From assembly GCA_036897525.1 (NCBI GenBank), contig JAYMTJ010000015.1, positions 62,001 through 126,000 of the forward strand: a stretch of 64,000 nt of DNA. Direction: 5' to 3'. Below, piece by piece: positions 1 through 12,080 of the stretch. Under the pieces are notes generated by a model. It was not told the DNA's origin. It saw only the letters and a program-made list of their open reading frames with translations, and searched no databases. How positions within the stretch are numbered: the first letter of the stretch is position 1; each line of letters starts with the position of its first letter. Source of the stretch: Pelargonium x hortorum (taxonomy: Eukaryota; Streptophyta; Magnoliopsida; Geraniales; Geraniaceae). Both the position numbers and the translations under genes were made by a program.

Positions 1-3000
1 TTTAGTTTGTATTCATATTTGTTATTTGGAATAGATGCAAGCAGAAATCTAAGTAATTCTATAAACTTTTGGTTCCAAGGTAGGAAATTCAATGTCAAAA
101 GAAGGGTTCACACTTTAATTGAATACCTTAGCAAGATATTTTAGATAGAAACTTTAGACTTATTAGAATGAATAGAATGAATTTTTATTCACATAATCTT
201 TAGTAATTACTGATATAGGCTCATGGTATTTCTTTATCCTTGAATTTACTAGATTAGATATTGGGTGTGCAACTAACTGAAAAGTCAAAGTAAGGAGGTT
301 TTCAAAAGTGTTTCTTTGTTGTTTACAGAGTTTCCGGATAATAATTTTAGATTTTAGAGAATATTGAAGCTAAACAATTTCCAGTATCTCTATAAATAAG
401 TGTTAAACTCTAATTAAATAAATGGACAGCTTTTTCTAGCTAGAAGGTAGCACTCTCCCTAGATAGTATAGGAATTCCTGAACAAGGGGTTTAGGAAAAA
501 AGGTAATAATTTAGAATAAAATCTCAGGTAAAATGCAACACCTTACTTAAGGTAGCCTCGTAGAAATTACATTCTGGTATTTCCTTAAGTATTAAGCCAA
601 GCGCTTTGTGTGAGGGGGAACATGCTTTTAGTAGCCCAGGACGGTGAATAGAGGAGTGGAATTCTATCTAAACTATATAGTGAAATTCGGTTCCAAAGGT
701 CCCAGTTGTCAGTAATTCAGTAATTTATAGGAAATCAAAAGCTTATTAGGTACAAAGACAAGGTACATGTTTTAGCGCAAGGCCAATGGTTGTGTACAAA
801 GGATTTTTAGAATTCTAAAGGGAGACGCTTAAACCCTGAGATTAATTCGATAACCCTTCCGTAATTCTGTATGTTAAGTTTTAGGTAACAGGTAAGTAAG
901 AAGGAAGTTATAGTTTTTTTCTCTGCTTAAGGATTTCAAGGATCGAGACACACAGGATAAAGCTAAGATGAACTAGGTGATTGAGGGTCCTATCCTATAT
1001 ATATATTTATTTTGAAATATAAGGAAGGTGTTTTACTCTTGTGTTAGGTATTCCCTTTTTCTTTTAGCTTAACAGGAATAAATATTTGCAAGTCATGAAG
1101 AAGTAAATCAAGAATAAGAAGTCATGAGGAAAAGTATGAAAAAGCATAGAACAAGTATGAGAATTCTCGTTTTAGTGAAAGTTTTCCTTTTTAGATATTC
1201 TGGGTTTTAGGTATTTCCTGAGATTCTATTTGAGATTAGTGCTTTCCAGTATTTTAGCAGCTTAGTAATATAAGTAAGCACATTTTCAGGTAGATATGGT
1301 CTCTGTATCTTGGTTAAAGGCATTTCCAGAGAGAATCTTTATAATAGTTGCCGTGTTCCGTATTTGTTCTAGTAAGCCATCTTACAGTACAGGACGAATT
1401 ATAGATCCCAGCTTCTTTCTTATCATTTTTTTTATCTTATAATTTTGTATGTAATAGGTAGCAGCTTAAGTCTGTAAGGAGTTTAAAGGGTTGTTAGATT
1501 AAGAATTTCTCAACAAGGTAAGGCTTTATTACCAAAAGGGCAATAAATTCAAATATATGAAAATGCTAAATGGGTCAAAATGTAAATAGAATTAGAAAAC
1601 TAAGTAAGGGCTCAAACTTTAAGAGGTCTAGAATTAAAGTCCTACATTTTCTGGGAGGTATAAAAGAAAGGGGTACCTGAACTACAGATAAAGGCATCTA
1701 GATATAAAGTTTAGCGTTATTGTAAAAAATCTTTATTTAGAATCTTTAACTTAACCGATTTTGCAAAGTATTGACTGAATTCGTAAGTTTATTTTTTGAA
1801 TTCCTTGGATCCGGATTTGTTATCCTTTTTAGTTTTTTGAGAGTTTTTTTTATTAAGTTAAGGTGCTTTTTTTATTTCTATTTATTTCTAGGTTTCTGAT
1901 TTCAGATTTTAAGGAAAATAAGGAAGAAATAGATCCCCCTTACCGTACCTTTCCTTTACTTGTGGCAGCTAAGAAATCTCTTTTCAGGACTAGCAATTCT
2001 CGAAGTTAAGGTACTTTCTTGAAAAAAGTATTTAGAATTTTGGTAAATAAAATATGAAAAACGATATGACAAATTATTAATTATTAAAAATATAGGACTT
2101 ACCCCAAGCCAAGGGCTACTCGGTCTTTTTTTCTCGAAGTTGTTTACACAAAAAAAGGAAATAAGGGTGTTATTTGAAGAAAGTCTTTTTCAATTTTAAT
2201 CTTGATATTGGCGGTATCAATTGAAGTAAAATACTGCGCTTTTATCATTTAACAAGGTTTTAACCGTATCGCTGCTACGTTTTTCTATTAATTTAATTAG
2301 GCTCGACCCTACTGAGCTTTCTGGCAATTACTTGATTCTACACTTTAAGCAGTCTTATGTTAAAAAATCGGGTAATACCTCTGAAGGTTAGGGCTAGTAC
2401 CTTATCGGGTATCCCTTAAATAACAAAGAAATGCCTCACAGAAAATGCGTAGGAATTTTGACACATTCGAATTAAGATATTAGTACCCTCTGAAATTAGA
2501 ATTATACCCCCTTTTTTATTAAAAACCTATTACAATATTCCGACTTTCTTCGATCATAAACTTAACCTTCCTGACCAATTAATCAAGATTTATACCCTTT
2601 AATATACACTTTAACCAATATAGGGTGTCCCCTTTTTTTTTTTGTTTTGGCCCAGTCTCTATAGGAAAATAGGAAATGAAGCACTCCTACTATAAGTACA
2701 CGGAACATTCGGGGTCAACTTTTCAGATTATGCCTCCTTTTAGATTTTAGAAAACCAAGACTTTCTACGGAAACTTTATGGCTAGCGTAAATTTATGCTT
2801 GGGTTTACACTACAATACTACTGAATTAACAAAGGTACTTAAAAATCCCAGGTTCCACAGGCATACAGACTCTAGAATCCTAGTAAAAAGTCAGCTATCA
2901 TCTATAGTGTCCTAGAACGCAAAAGAGGTGAAAGGTAAAACACCTTACCTTAAGAGACCTCCTAACTGGTTAAGTGATTTAAATTAGAACTTAAGCTTTT

Positions 3001-3430
3001 TCGTTTATTATCTCTAACATTTCTAAAAAGCACTTTATTATATAGTTATTATATAGTAAGGTTTTAAAGTGCTAGCTCTATAAGGTATACCCTTAAGGAG
3101 GTTTTACAATAGAGAACTCAAAGGGTAAATTGCCCAGGAAGTTAACAAAGGAAAGGGCAGGCTTAGAAAGATAGTATAGTTTCAACTTATGAGTTAGGAA
3201 TAAAGTTTTTTTTAGAAGGGAACCCTAAAATATCTTCTGCTAGAGCTAGTAGTTTGACAAGCAAGTACCGAAACACAACTAAGGATAGGTTTCTTTTTAG
3301 GGTAGCCCTTGGAAATTCAGCATATATTATACCTATATTCAAAGTAAAGGATAAGGGGTTTAAGGAATAAAATAAGTAAGAACTTGTACCAAAAAAGAAT
3401 AGAATGGTAAAGTTCTTTTCATACAAAGCG
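1..3430. other. AT-rich non-coding DNA
   Basis: All six frames are broken by frequent stops; no RNA gene is seen. It holds an exact tandem duplication of a 10-mer at 1871-1890 and the diverged repeat at 1366-1475. The phrase GGATTTGTTATCCTTT near 1813 recurs near 38579. Confidence 0.7.
1366..1475 (+). repeat. Diverged repeat, copy 1 (partner 63402-63480)
   Basis: Shares, in the same order, TTCTAG, TAAGCCATCTTA, AGATCCC, AAT.TTGTA and TAATAG.TAGCAGCT with 63402-63480. The main difference is about 30 extra bases here between AGATCCC and the ATAATTTTGTA segment. The collinear order argues for common descent. Confidence 0.5.
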
Positions 3431-3680
3431 AAACCCTAGGCTCACCCTCTCCTTTAGCACCATGTGTGGGTGTAGGGACCTCCTCTCAAGCTCTCAAGAC
3501 AATCGAGCTTCTTTGAGTGTGTGCCGTGATAGCTATTATTCCTTTGTTAAAGCTAGAGAGACAGGAAACCACAAGGGTGCCTGGAAAACGGATGCCTGCC
3601 AATGAACTTCCATTTGTTAAAGCAGCTACTGACTGGAAAAGCACTTCCAACAAATACTCAGGATTCTAAATACAAATGAA
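3431..3680 (+). repeat. C/A-biased repeat block with copy of dispersed repeat
   Basis: Texture changes sharply from the AT-rich flank. Positions 3577-3640 carry GATGCCTGCC, AATGAACTTCC, TTGTTAAA and GCTACTGACTGG in the order also found at 18958-19020. Single words recur at 12261-12329 and 20781-20800. No open frame. Confidence 0.55.
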
Positions 3681-5040
3681 ATAGAATAATCCCTGAACTT
3701 TATAGAAATTCTTACTTTTTATTGCCAGTTTAGGTACCTTTTTTTTTGCTAAACCCTTTGCTCTGGAATTCGAAATCTAGCAATCTTGGAAACCTTTCAG
3801 ACTGGAGACTGGGCATTCCCTATTTAAGAAATTGAACTATTGATAGGATGGGATCTAGATTCATTCCTTTAAGTTATGCCTATTCTGGATACTAAAGAAA
3901 GCTGCTTCCTAAAAACCTTTACTAGCTTACGAACAACTGGAAACAAATAAGGAATAGGAACCACCAGAGACAATTATTACTTAGTTCTCCGGAAATGCTT
4001 AATACACAGCTTAGAAACAGAAGGGCTATTTGGTTAATAAGCTTACCTTGCTAATGGAAACGGATTCTATATTGTTGTAGCGAAAGCTAGGAGGTTGATT
4101 CTAGAGAGTATCCTAATAATTAATTGTGTATAGACTGTAAAGGAGGTGAACTGATCTAATGGATTTGCATTATTAGACATCGTTGGAATTGAAGCTACTG
4201 TTGCTATTTCTTCATGAGCCAAAACTAGTCTTAATGGAATTCAGGTGTATCTTCTTAGATTCCTTGTAAGCCAGCTCAGGATTTCTATTTATTGGGAAGC
4301 CTGTGAAAGCTAGGATAGTACTATTAGAGTTTCCGATCTAAGCTGATAAGATGTGAAAGGTGATGCTTAAAAGAATTGTTCTAATGATGGTGATGATATA
4401 GCTAGAGTATTAAGCTTATAAGGACTTCGTTACTATCATAAATAAAGAGTTCTAGGTTTTGCTGTAACATCAACCTATATCGCATATTAGAAAGAACTTG
4501 TAGAGCTTTTATTTCCTTGCCCAATTTGAAACTCCATAGTAGGCCCAAAAGCCTCTTTTTTAAGAACTGCTTTTGAACGTAAGACGCTGTGCTTTGAACT
4601 TAAAAGTATTCTAACTATAAGCTTTTATATCAGGACCCTACCCTAGCAGAGACAAAAGAAAGGGAATACTCTTTCTTATAGATCCTTTTCTTCTTAAGCT
4701 ACTCACCAGGATGCATAATAAGAAAATACTGGGTATAGAGGTATTTACTAGGTGTTTTAGAATCCCAGCTTTTTAGAGTCAATATTTCCGGTATCTTTCC
4801 TTATTCGCTTTTTTTTTTCAGATATTTAGGGCTTACTTAAAAAAAGCAGGAACTCTCCAGGGATAAATAAAGGTAATTCTTTAACTAAGATCTATTAACT
4901 ACCAACTAATTACTTAAGTCATTATCTTAACCTTCAACAACTAATTAAAAGGTAGTCACTCTTAGCTTCTAAGCCCGCATAAGATATTAAGGAAACCGAG
5001 AAATCCTTAACCTAAAGAAAGTAAAGAGTCAAACTGTGCT
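3681..5040. other. AT-rich non-coding DNA
   Basis: No open frame of note and no RNA gene seen. AAACGGATTCTA near 4068 resembles the GGATTCTCTT word of the repeat blocks. Confidence 0.6.
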
Positions 5041-5333
5041 AAGATCCATCTCTCTAACAAGGCAATGAAAGCTCTCTTAATTCTTTAACTACCAAGGTTC
5101 AGAATAGAAATCCTGGAAACACGGGAACATACCTTCACCATAACATACATAAACGGATTCTCTACTACAAGTTCACCTCTTTAATATAATGTTCTTTTCT
5201 TGTCTTTGTCAGTCGAAACAGGTCATGTAAGTAAGTGCTAGCTATATAAGGTTCATGCAATCTCTAGCAGTCTAAACCCAACTCTTACCTTAATTAAGAA
5301 ACTGAATTGCCTGCCGGTATAAAGGAAACTGAA

Positions 5334-5358
5334 GACTGAATAACATAAAATAGATTCT
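5334..5358 (+). repeat. Inverted repeat, left arm
   Basis: Core GAATAACATAAAATAGATTC. The reverse complement occurs at 5942-5965 with one A fewer. A third, direct member is at 20615-20638 (about 22 of 24 positions alike, comparing with 5338-5361). Loop distance about 580 bases. Confidence 0.6.
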
Positions 5359-5941
5359 CTTGTTTGTCAGGTAAAGTCTTATATAATTTCATTGATACTG
5401 AGACCTCCTTTCACCCGAAAGCCTATAATAACAACCTACCTAGAAAAGTACAAGGGGGAATGCTTGCTAAGGGTCCTATGCCAATGATGGTGAGCTAACT
5501 GACTCTTGACTCTGGGCTCTTGGAAAGCGAGCTCTGTCTGTGCCGGTAAAGGAATGACTCTTTAGGGTCTCATTAGTGATGGAATCGCCCGGGTAAAGGG
5601 TTTTCAAGGGATGAGATTACAGGTTATAAGACTAGCTTTTACAAGCACTGGGAGCTTGAGTTGACAATGGACTGCTAAGACATGAGTGGTCTTGGGGTGG
5701 ATAAGGTTTAGAACTGTTTGGTTAAGAGAGGGACCTTATATTGATTAGGGAGATTACCAGTTTGAGCTTGCTAGAGATGGAGTTCTTGGTTGATGTAGAG
5801 AGCTATGACTATCCTTTATAAAGAAGAGAATCCGTTTCATTGACTCCTTAGCTTTAACGGGCTTAGTAAGAGTAGGTTACTAGCAGACACTCGCTTTGAC
5901 AGGTGTATTTAGTCGGATGAGAAGGAGGAATCTGTACCAAT

Positions 5942-5965
5942 AGAATCTATTTATGTTATTCAGTC
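5942..5965 (-). repeat. Inverted repeat, right arm
   Basis: Reverse complement of 5334-5358 with a single-base gap in the A run. The similarity ends outside the roughly 25-base core. Confidence 0.6.
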
Positions 5966-5990
5966 CTTAGCTTGCAAAGAAAAGAGGGGA

Positions 5991-7330
5991 TTTCTAGCGC
6001 TACGACTTATGATTAGGACGAAGCTGTAGCTCTTTGCATTATGAATCTACAATTTTAAGTAGGGGTTTAGATTTCATGCTGTATAATACTCTTAAATACT
6101 TATCTGAAACTACCCGTTTTCTCTACTAAAATAAAAGTACTACATTTTAAAGATTTTCTACCGTTGTGAACCCAAACTCTGGGTATATTCAACACCTATC
6201 TTTTCAAACAAAAAAAAAAAACGTGTATTCCACTACGCTTTATTCTTTTAAAAGGAATCTCCCTCACAATGCTTTTTTTTAGTGAATATCAGTATTCCCT
6301 TTTAGCAGGGCAGGGTACGTTTTGTCTGGTTAATAGGAAATCGAAATATACTGAGATAGATATAGAAGCCCCCCTTGTTATGGTAGCATTAACCACTAAA
6401 TTACAATGCTTTAGCCATAGTAAAAGGCTTGAAGGAATCCCCGATACCAATTCCAAACCCTGCTGCTTTACCGCTTCAAATAGCCTTTACAGGATTACTA
6501 CAACAAACCCTTTTTAAACCTTTCTTTATCACCTACACAAACGAACCCTATTATGATATGAACCGGTAGTTACCTCTTGTGTTATATGTTTCCTTCTTCC
6601 TTTTCCTAGTTACTACACTTGACCTGAAGTGAAGTCCTATCCAAATTTAGTAAACAAGCTCCCCCTTAGGCACTCAAGCTTATGGGTTCTTAAAGTCTCT
6701 TGCCTCATCTTCATGTACTCCTTTTTTACTTAACTAAATTACAGGGAAACAACTCCTTCATTAGGCTTTTTTTTTACGGGTCCTTTATTACTTAGTGTAT
6801 ATGGAATACGAGCTTTATTTACTGGAACTGGAAACACAGGAACACAAAAAAGCAACTCTCCTTTTCAAAAAGCCCGCTCTATATATAGGCCCCCTTTTGT
6901 ACTGGCAATATTTTAATATTACGAGTACTTGGGTTGTAAAAGAATAAAATTAGCAAGAAATCTTGTGTTTTAAATTATAGGTTATCGGGAATTCCTAGTA
7001 GAAGGATAAATTTTATGCAATATACTAGGAGTCCTCGAAGCTTAGACGTTTATTCAAACAGGTAGACAAGGTACTGACGAGTTCTCAAAAGTAAGAACCC
7101 TTTGTTCAACCTCCACTAAGCAGTACAAAAAAAAAGGAAGACTTTTGTAATAGTAGTTCTAGAAACTAAGCTATAGCTTAGAATTCTGGGGGCTGTAAGA
7201 TGTAGTTTCTTCCTCTTTGTAGGTTAAATATTTTTAAACAGCTCGGGGTGGGGCTTTAGGTTTCTTTCTTTGAGTTTTAGTAAGATAGATACTGGTGAGG
7301 TGATGGTATAGCGTTAGTCCTTTTCTTCTG
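5991..7330. other. AT-rich non-coding DNA
   Basis: Contains homopolymer A and T runs and an 82-codon open frame (6269-6517) with no recognisable motif, compatible with chance. No RNA gene seen. Confidence 0.6.
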
Positions 7331-7850
7331 TCGAACACTTATCTCCTTTGAAGGCTGTAAACCACTCAACCCTGACTTAAGCTCTCAGTACCGGTCTCAA
7401 GAGCAATCCCAAAGTCAGGATCTCTAACTCAAATCTCCCAAGCTAAGGTGTCAATACACCCTCCATTCCTGGCAAACTTCTTATCCTTCAAGTGAAATGT
7501 AGATCATGCCAATAGCAGCACCCTGTCAATAGCTGTCTGTACCTGTCAACTAGGTTCTCGACGGTTGGGAGTTTACACTGGTTTGGATGTAGGCCTTGTC
7601 AGCTCGGTTCTTTTGTGATCAAAAAGTAGATGCAGCTTGCCAGTTTGTTTATATAGGATTTAAAAGCCCCGTAGCTAATGAAATGAGGGGGAATCCCACT
7701 AAGAGCGCCTCCTTGCAAGCTGTAAGTTAGGGTAGCCGGTACGGGGTAGAGTTTATAGCTTAACAGGTTCCATAAGAGAGGGATACCTTGGAAAGTCAAA
7801 CTCCTTTTTTTTATCATGAGGCTCTAGTGAGAGTAAAAAGGTCCTATATT
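7331..7850. repeat. Mixed-texture repeat block
   Basis: The C/A-biased left part has CCCTGTCAATAG and TACCTGTCAACTAGG, words echoed near 11870-11935. The right part is G-biased. A 72-codon minus-strand frame here has no recognisable domain. Confidence 0.4.
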
Positions 7851-10800
7851 GATTGGCGTACCTTAATACTACTTACTTGTTCTTGTTCTATCAGAAACCC
7901 GAAATCCCAATGCTATTCAGCTATCCATTAAACTTTTCCTATTAGCACACTTTTAAATCTTGAATAACGTGAATAATCAATAAAACTCATTTTTTTGAAT
8001 ACCTCTCCGTAGGCATACCCTTAAGGACTGATCTAGAGCTGTCCATAACCCTGAGCTGAGTAAGCCGAAGCGCCAATCGTAGGAGATTCGGGATTTCAAA
8101 CTAAAGAAAAAACTCTACTCATCGACGAAAGTTTTGTTTAACAAGTTTCTAAGTTTCTAATAACGCGTCTGGTTTAATATTAATAAAGGAGCGTACACTA
8201 AGTATTCCCCGAATTGAAACGGGAATTTTGAAGTCCTCTATGTTCAAAAAGGACAAACGCAATCAGAGAGAAATGAAAAGTCAAGACAGTAACGTTAGCT
8301 AATCAAGATCTTCTCGCGGGTTATTAAAACATATGATTGAAATAACAGCCTGGTAGACAAGGAAAAAGGCCTCTATTTACTTTACTACATTCACTATAAA
8401 ATAAAAAAGAAACCCTTACTTTATATAGGATAGCTAGCTGGAGACAGGGGTGTATATCCAAATTCCTTAAAAAAGGTATTACTTAGTTCTCCATTTCGAT
8501 GTAATACAAGGTAATACAAGGGCTAGTTGCTTTATATTTGCAACTACATCTGGTGGAGGATGCTTACCTAATATAGTATTAAAGGTTATATTCCTAATTC
8601 CTTCTTTACTATTTACCTCTGTTGATTTCTAGGACTTGCCCCCTTTGTTAACTTCCCTGACAATTACCTTTGAGTGGGAAACATTCTCTTAATAAGCCTC
8701 TCGAGCAGGTTCTTGTAGTAGACTCCCATATTTGGATTTAGTTAGGGAAAATAGAACTTTTAATCCAGCCCTCACTGTTAGTCATTCCAGTAATGACCTT
8801 GCTTAACCGAGAACTCATCTTATAACTCAGGAATTCCTATGTTAGTACAAGAAAGCCGCCGATTCATTTTGCATGTTAATTCGAATTTGATTGGAGTAGT
8901 CTAAGTTCTTTAAGTTTCAATAAGGTTAGTCAATCAAGACCAGGACTCTCCTCTCAAAACACAAAGATAAGAATACACTGGCATGCTGTCACTGTCTCAT
9001 TAGAATACAAGAACAAGAATTGAATTAGTATAACAATAAACTGCTTTCACCGATTAGACTCATTTGCTTGCCTAGTAAGTAAGTTCGTACTTATAGATTC
9101 GTACTAGTATATAAGTATAAAGGTCAATCAGTTTTATTCAAAAATATATATAACTTGGATATGTAAGAGCTCGGGTAGATAACCACAGTAAGGTGAATCT
9201 AAAGCTTTCCCCCTTATTTACAAGAAAAGTCCTCAACGTTTTGGGCATTGTTTTTTGCGAGGAAACCCTTAAGTTTTGCTGAGCTTTTAGCTTGTTGTAG
9301 AGTTAATTCTAAGTAACAAAAGCTCTTCCAGCTAGGTAACAGTGTAACAGTCCGGGAGTTCCAGGTTTTTAAAAGGCGCTGTGGATTGTATCGCTCTTTA
9401 GGAATTTTTGCTCGTGCTTAGTTTACCAGGACTAGAGTAGAATGGCTTAAATAAGGAATAAGGTATGGTATTCTTTATTTTCTATTTAGTAAGAAAGTCT
9501 AAAATTTCTTTTAGTATATTCATCGGATAAGGCCCCCAATTCAATAGACTTATCCCCTGAGTAACAGAAAATAGATTTGTACAAGAATCACTTCACTTTA
9601 TACCAATCCCTAGGATTTTCAAAGAAGAAAAAGAAGCTAACTTCAGAGTAATTGTAAGAGTAAGGAATCCTCTTTATCTATCTAAGTTTAGGTACCTTTT
9701 TGACCCACAGGCAGCACCTAGTCAATTCAAGGTTAAAGAAAATTCCATTAGAAAACTCTTTGCACTAAAGACTTTCAAGAAATCCTACAAGAAAACTAAA
9801 GAGAATACAAAAGAAATTGAATCATGCTCAAGTGATTATCCAGAAGAGAGTTTCTCCACTAGTACCTTATTCAGTGGGGAATTTATATAAAAAAAGCATT
9901 GGATTAAAAAGCTTATTTCTTACGTTGTCGTTGTATGATATGTTTGCTTGAGTCAATTTCCAGTAGTGGGTTCCTGTCTTAACATAAGTAAAGTAATTTG
10001 ATCTAGAAGAGAAAGGAAGGGTTTTCGAAATAGGTATAAAAGTCGGCTTGTTCTAATCTAAAAGGCTCTATTAATTATAATTATAATTATTAAATTAAAT
10101 AGGGTCGAATCTTTAACAAATCACTAAGGAATCCCTGACAGGAGGAACTCTTTAGCATATAAAGCAAGGAACTCCGGGAATACTTTGTGCGTAGAAACTC
10201 AATTCTTTCTTATATTTAAAGTACCCTCTAAATGACTCGTTCGCCAAACAAAGATTGGTATATTATTAAACTGTGCAGCTATCCAAACCTAGCACTAAGG
10301 AAATATAGAAACCATAGCTAAGAAAAAGCCGCAGTACCTTAGAGGGCCCCTACATTGACATTCCCAGACAATTTCTCATAGATTAATTGGAGCAACCAAG
10401 TTTTAACTGAATTCATGAATCACTTTATGGATGGACGCAAACAGGTATCCATTTTACGAGAATTTAGTACAGTCTAAGGATCCCTTTTTTTAATTTAACC
10501 TCATAAGGGATAACTGTTTAAGACTAAAAAAAATGATATGATTTCGATTATAAAACGACTGTCAGCTACAAAAAAGTAAAACTTAGTAGAAAAGTTGTAA
10601 CCTGTAGTACTAAATATTAGGGAATGCTGTATGCCAATTTTTCGTATCGCAAAGATTTGCCTAGTAAACCCCTTTTTTTCTTTTCTGAGACTACGCATTA
10701 GATTCTAATTTTAGCGGTTCTACTCTTAACTTCTGCTTTACACTTACTAGGAGATTAACTCATGCTTTCCTTCGAATTTACTTGTATTGAAAACCTTTTT

Positions 10801-11080
10801 TTCAAGTTCCGACTTCCTTGTAAATTTGTAAAATAGGGTGCTTTTAATCCTAAAATTTGTTAAACTAAATTTTTGAACGGCCTTGTAAGAAATTACTTAC
10901 AAGATTTGAAAACCTTAATTTAAGCGTAAACAAGGATACAAAAAAAACTTAGAATATCTAGGAGTTGTAGACAATTTATGATTTCTGAGGGCATTCTTTT
11001 TTTCTTATCCTGATTAGGACTAGTAATACGCACTGGAATTTCTAAAGCAAAAGCCAAAACCTTTTTCTATTTTAGCCGCA
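7851..11080. other. AT-rich non-coding DNA
   Basis: No gene seen. Holds an exact tandem duplication GTAATACAAG at 8501-8520 and an AT-only near-palindrome TAATTATAATTATAATTA near 10072-10090. Confidence 0.6.
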
Positions 11081-12080
11081 GGTTGAGATGAGAATCCCTT
11101 ATAGTTTAGCTTCCCAGCCCAGCTTTGGACTTGTTAGAGAGATGGTACCTTACTTCAATTTGACAGGTTAGGGAGTTCAGAGTTCCTTTAGTTGGTTGGT
11201 TGGTTCCTAAGAGAGAACATGAAGAATATAAAGTTTTCTTTTACAGGTATGGACTAGCTCTAGGTCTAGGGTTTTTGCGGCTGGTGGTACAACTATTTCG
11301 GCGAACAAAGCAAAGAAGGTACTTTCATTGGGATTGGGTATAAGAGCTTACTTTCGAGGACTTTCAAAGTGAGGGAATGAATACCTTAAGCGGATAAGTA
11401 GGATATATCACTCAGAACAAAGACTTCTAGCTTTCATGTGGGTTATTAGTTAAGGGATTCCAGTTAGACTCACCAACATCGATAGCAAAGACTGAGCTTG
11501 ACATTAGAGTTTTAGAGTTTGGTTGAAAGGTATTACTTCTTCCTTGACATGCTAGACAGAGCTTTCATGGGATTCCACAATTGACAGGGATCCTAGTTTG
11601 GGGGAGAGGTCTATAGAGGTGCTTTAATTAGATTCTCCTTTTAAGAATCCCTCTAGTGCTGTGCCCTTATCGCTGAGGGGGATATAATCCTTATGAGTGT
11701 ATAGACTAAATAAGTAAAAGGCCCCCTTTTAGGAGGTTAAGACGTTTCCTTGAGTATACCTACTTACACTATAACCATCATCATCTGACTTATTTGTTTG
11801 ACTTTCATGACTCGTTAATTCTTCTTACTTCCTTTCTCGAGCAAGAGAGGGGTGCTCTATAGCGAGTACCTGTCAGTCAATAGTTGTTCTAGGAACCAGT
11901 CACTAGCAGTCAAGTACCTGTCAATAGGAGTAGGAACACCAGACAGTAGTATCGCCAAGAGAAAGAATGATAGTACATACCGTACACTAGCAGCAATACC
12001 CACAAGAAAAAACCAGATTAAAATACAAATGACTTTACCTTTCTATTCCCTAAAATCTTTATTACTATCTAGAACTTAAT
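11081..12080. repeat. G-biased repeat block ending in C/A-biased part
   Basis: Texture is the strand complement of the C/A blocks to about 11700, including TTGACAGG words; then C/A-biased at 11830-12000 with CCTGTCA repeated near 11870 and 11923. A GTTG microsatellite lies at 11191-11205. A 75-codon frame at 11852-12079 shows no domain. Confidence 0.45.

Larger units (their letters stand above)
5041..5990. repeat. Mixed repeat block bounded by an inverted repeat
   Basis: The left part is C/A-biased, the right part (from about 5460) G-biased, as if related sequence lay in opposite orientations. It contains CAATGAAAGC (5063) and several GGATTCTCTT-type words (about 5154, 5352, and inverted near 5826). 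Arms 5334-5358 and 5942-5965 are inverted copies differing by one base gap. Confidence 0.5.

Noticed and set aside
7771-7779. CATAAGAGA, matching the angiosperm mitochondrial promoter consensus CRTAAGAGA
   Set aside because: About one match is expected by chance in 64 kb on two strands, and no gene lies downstream.
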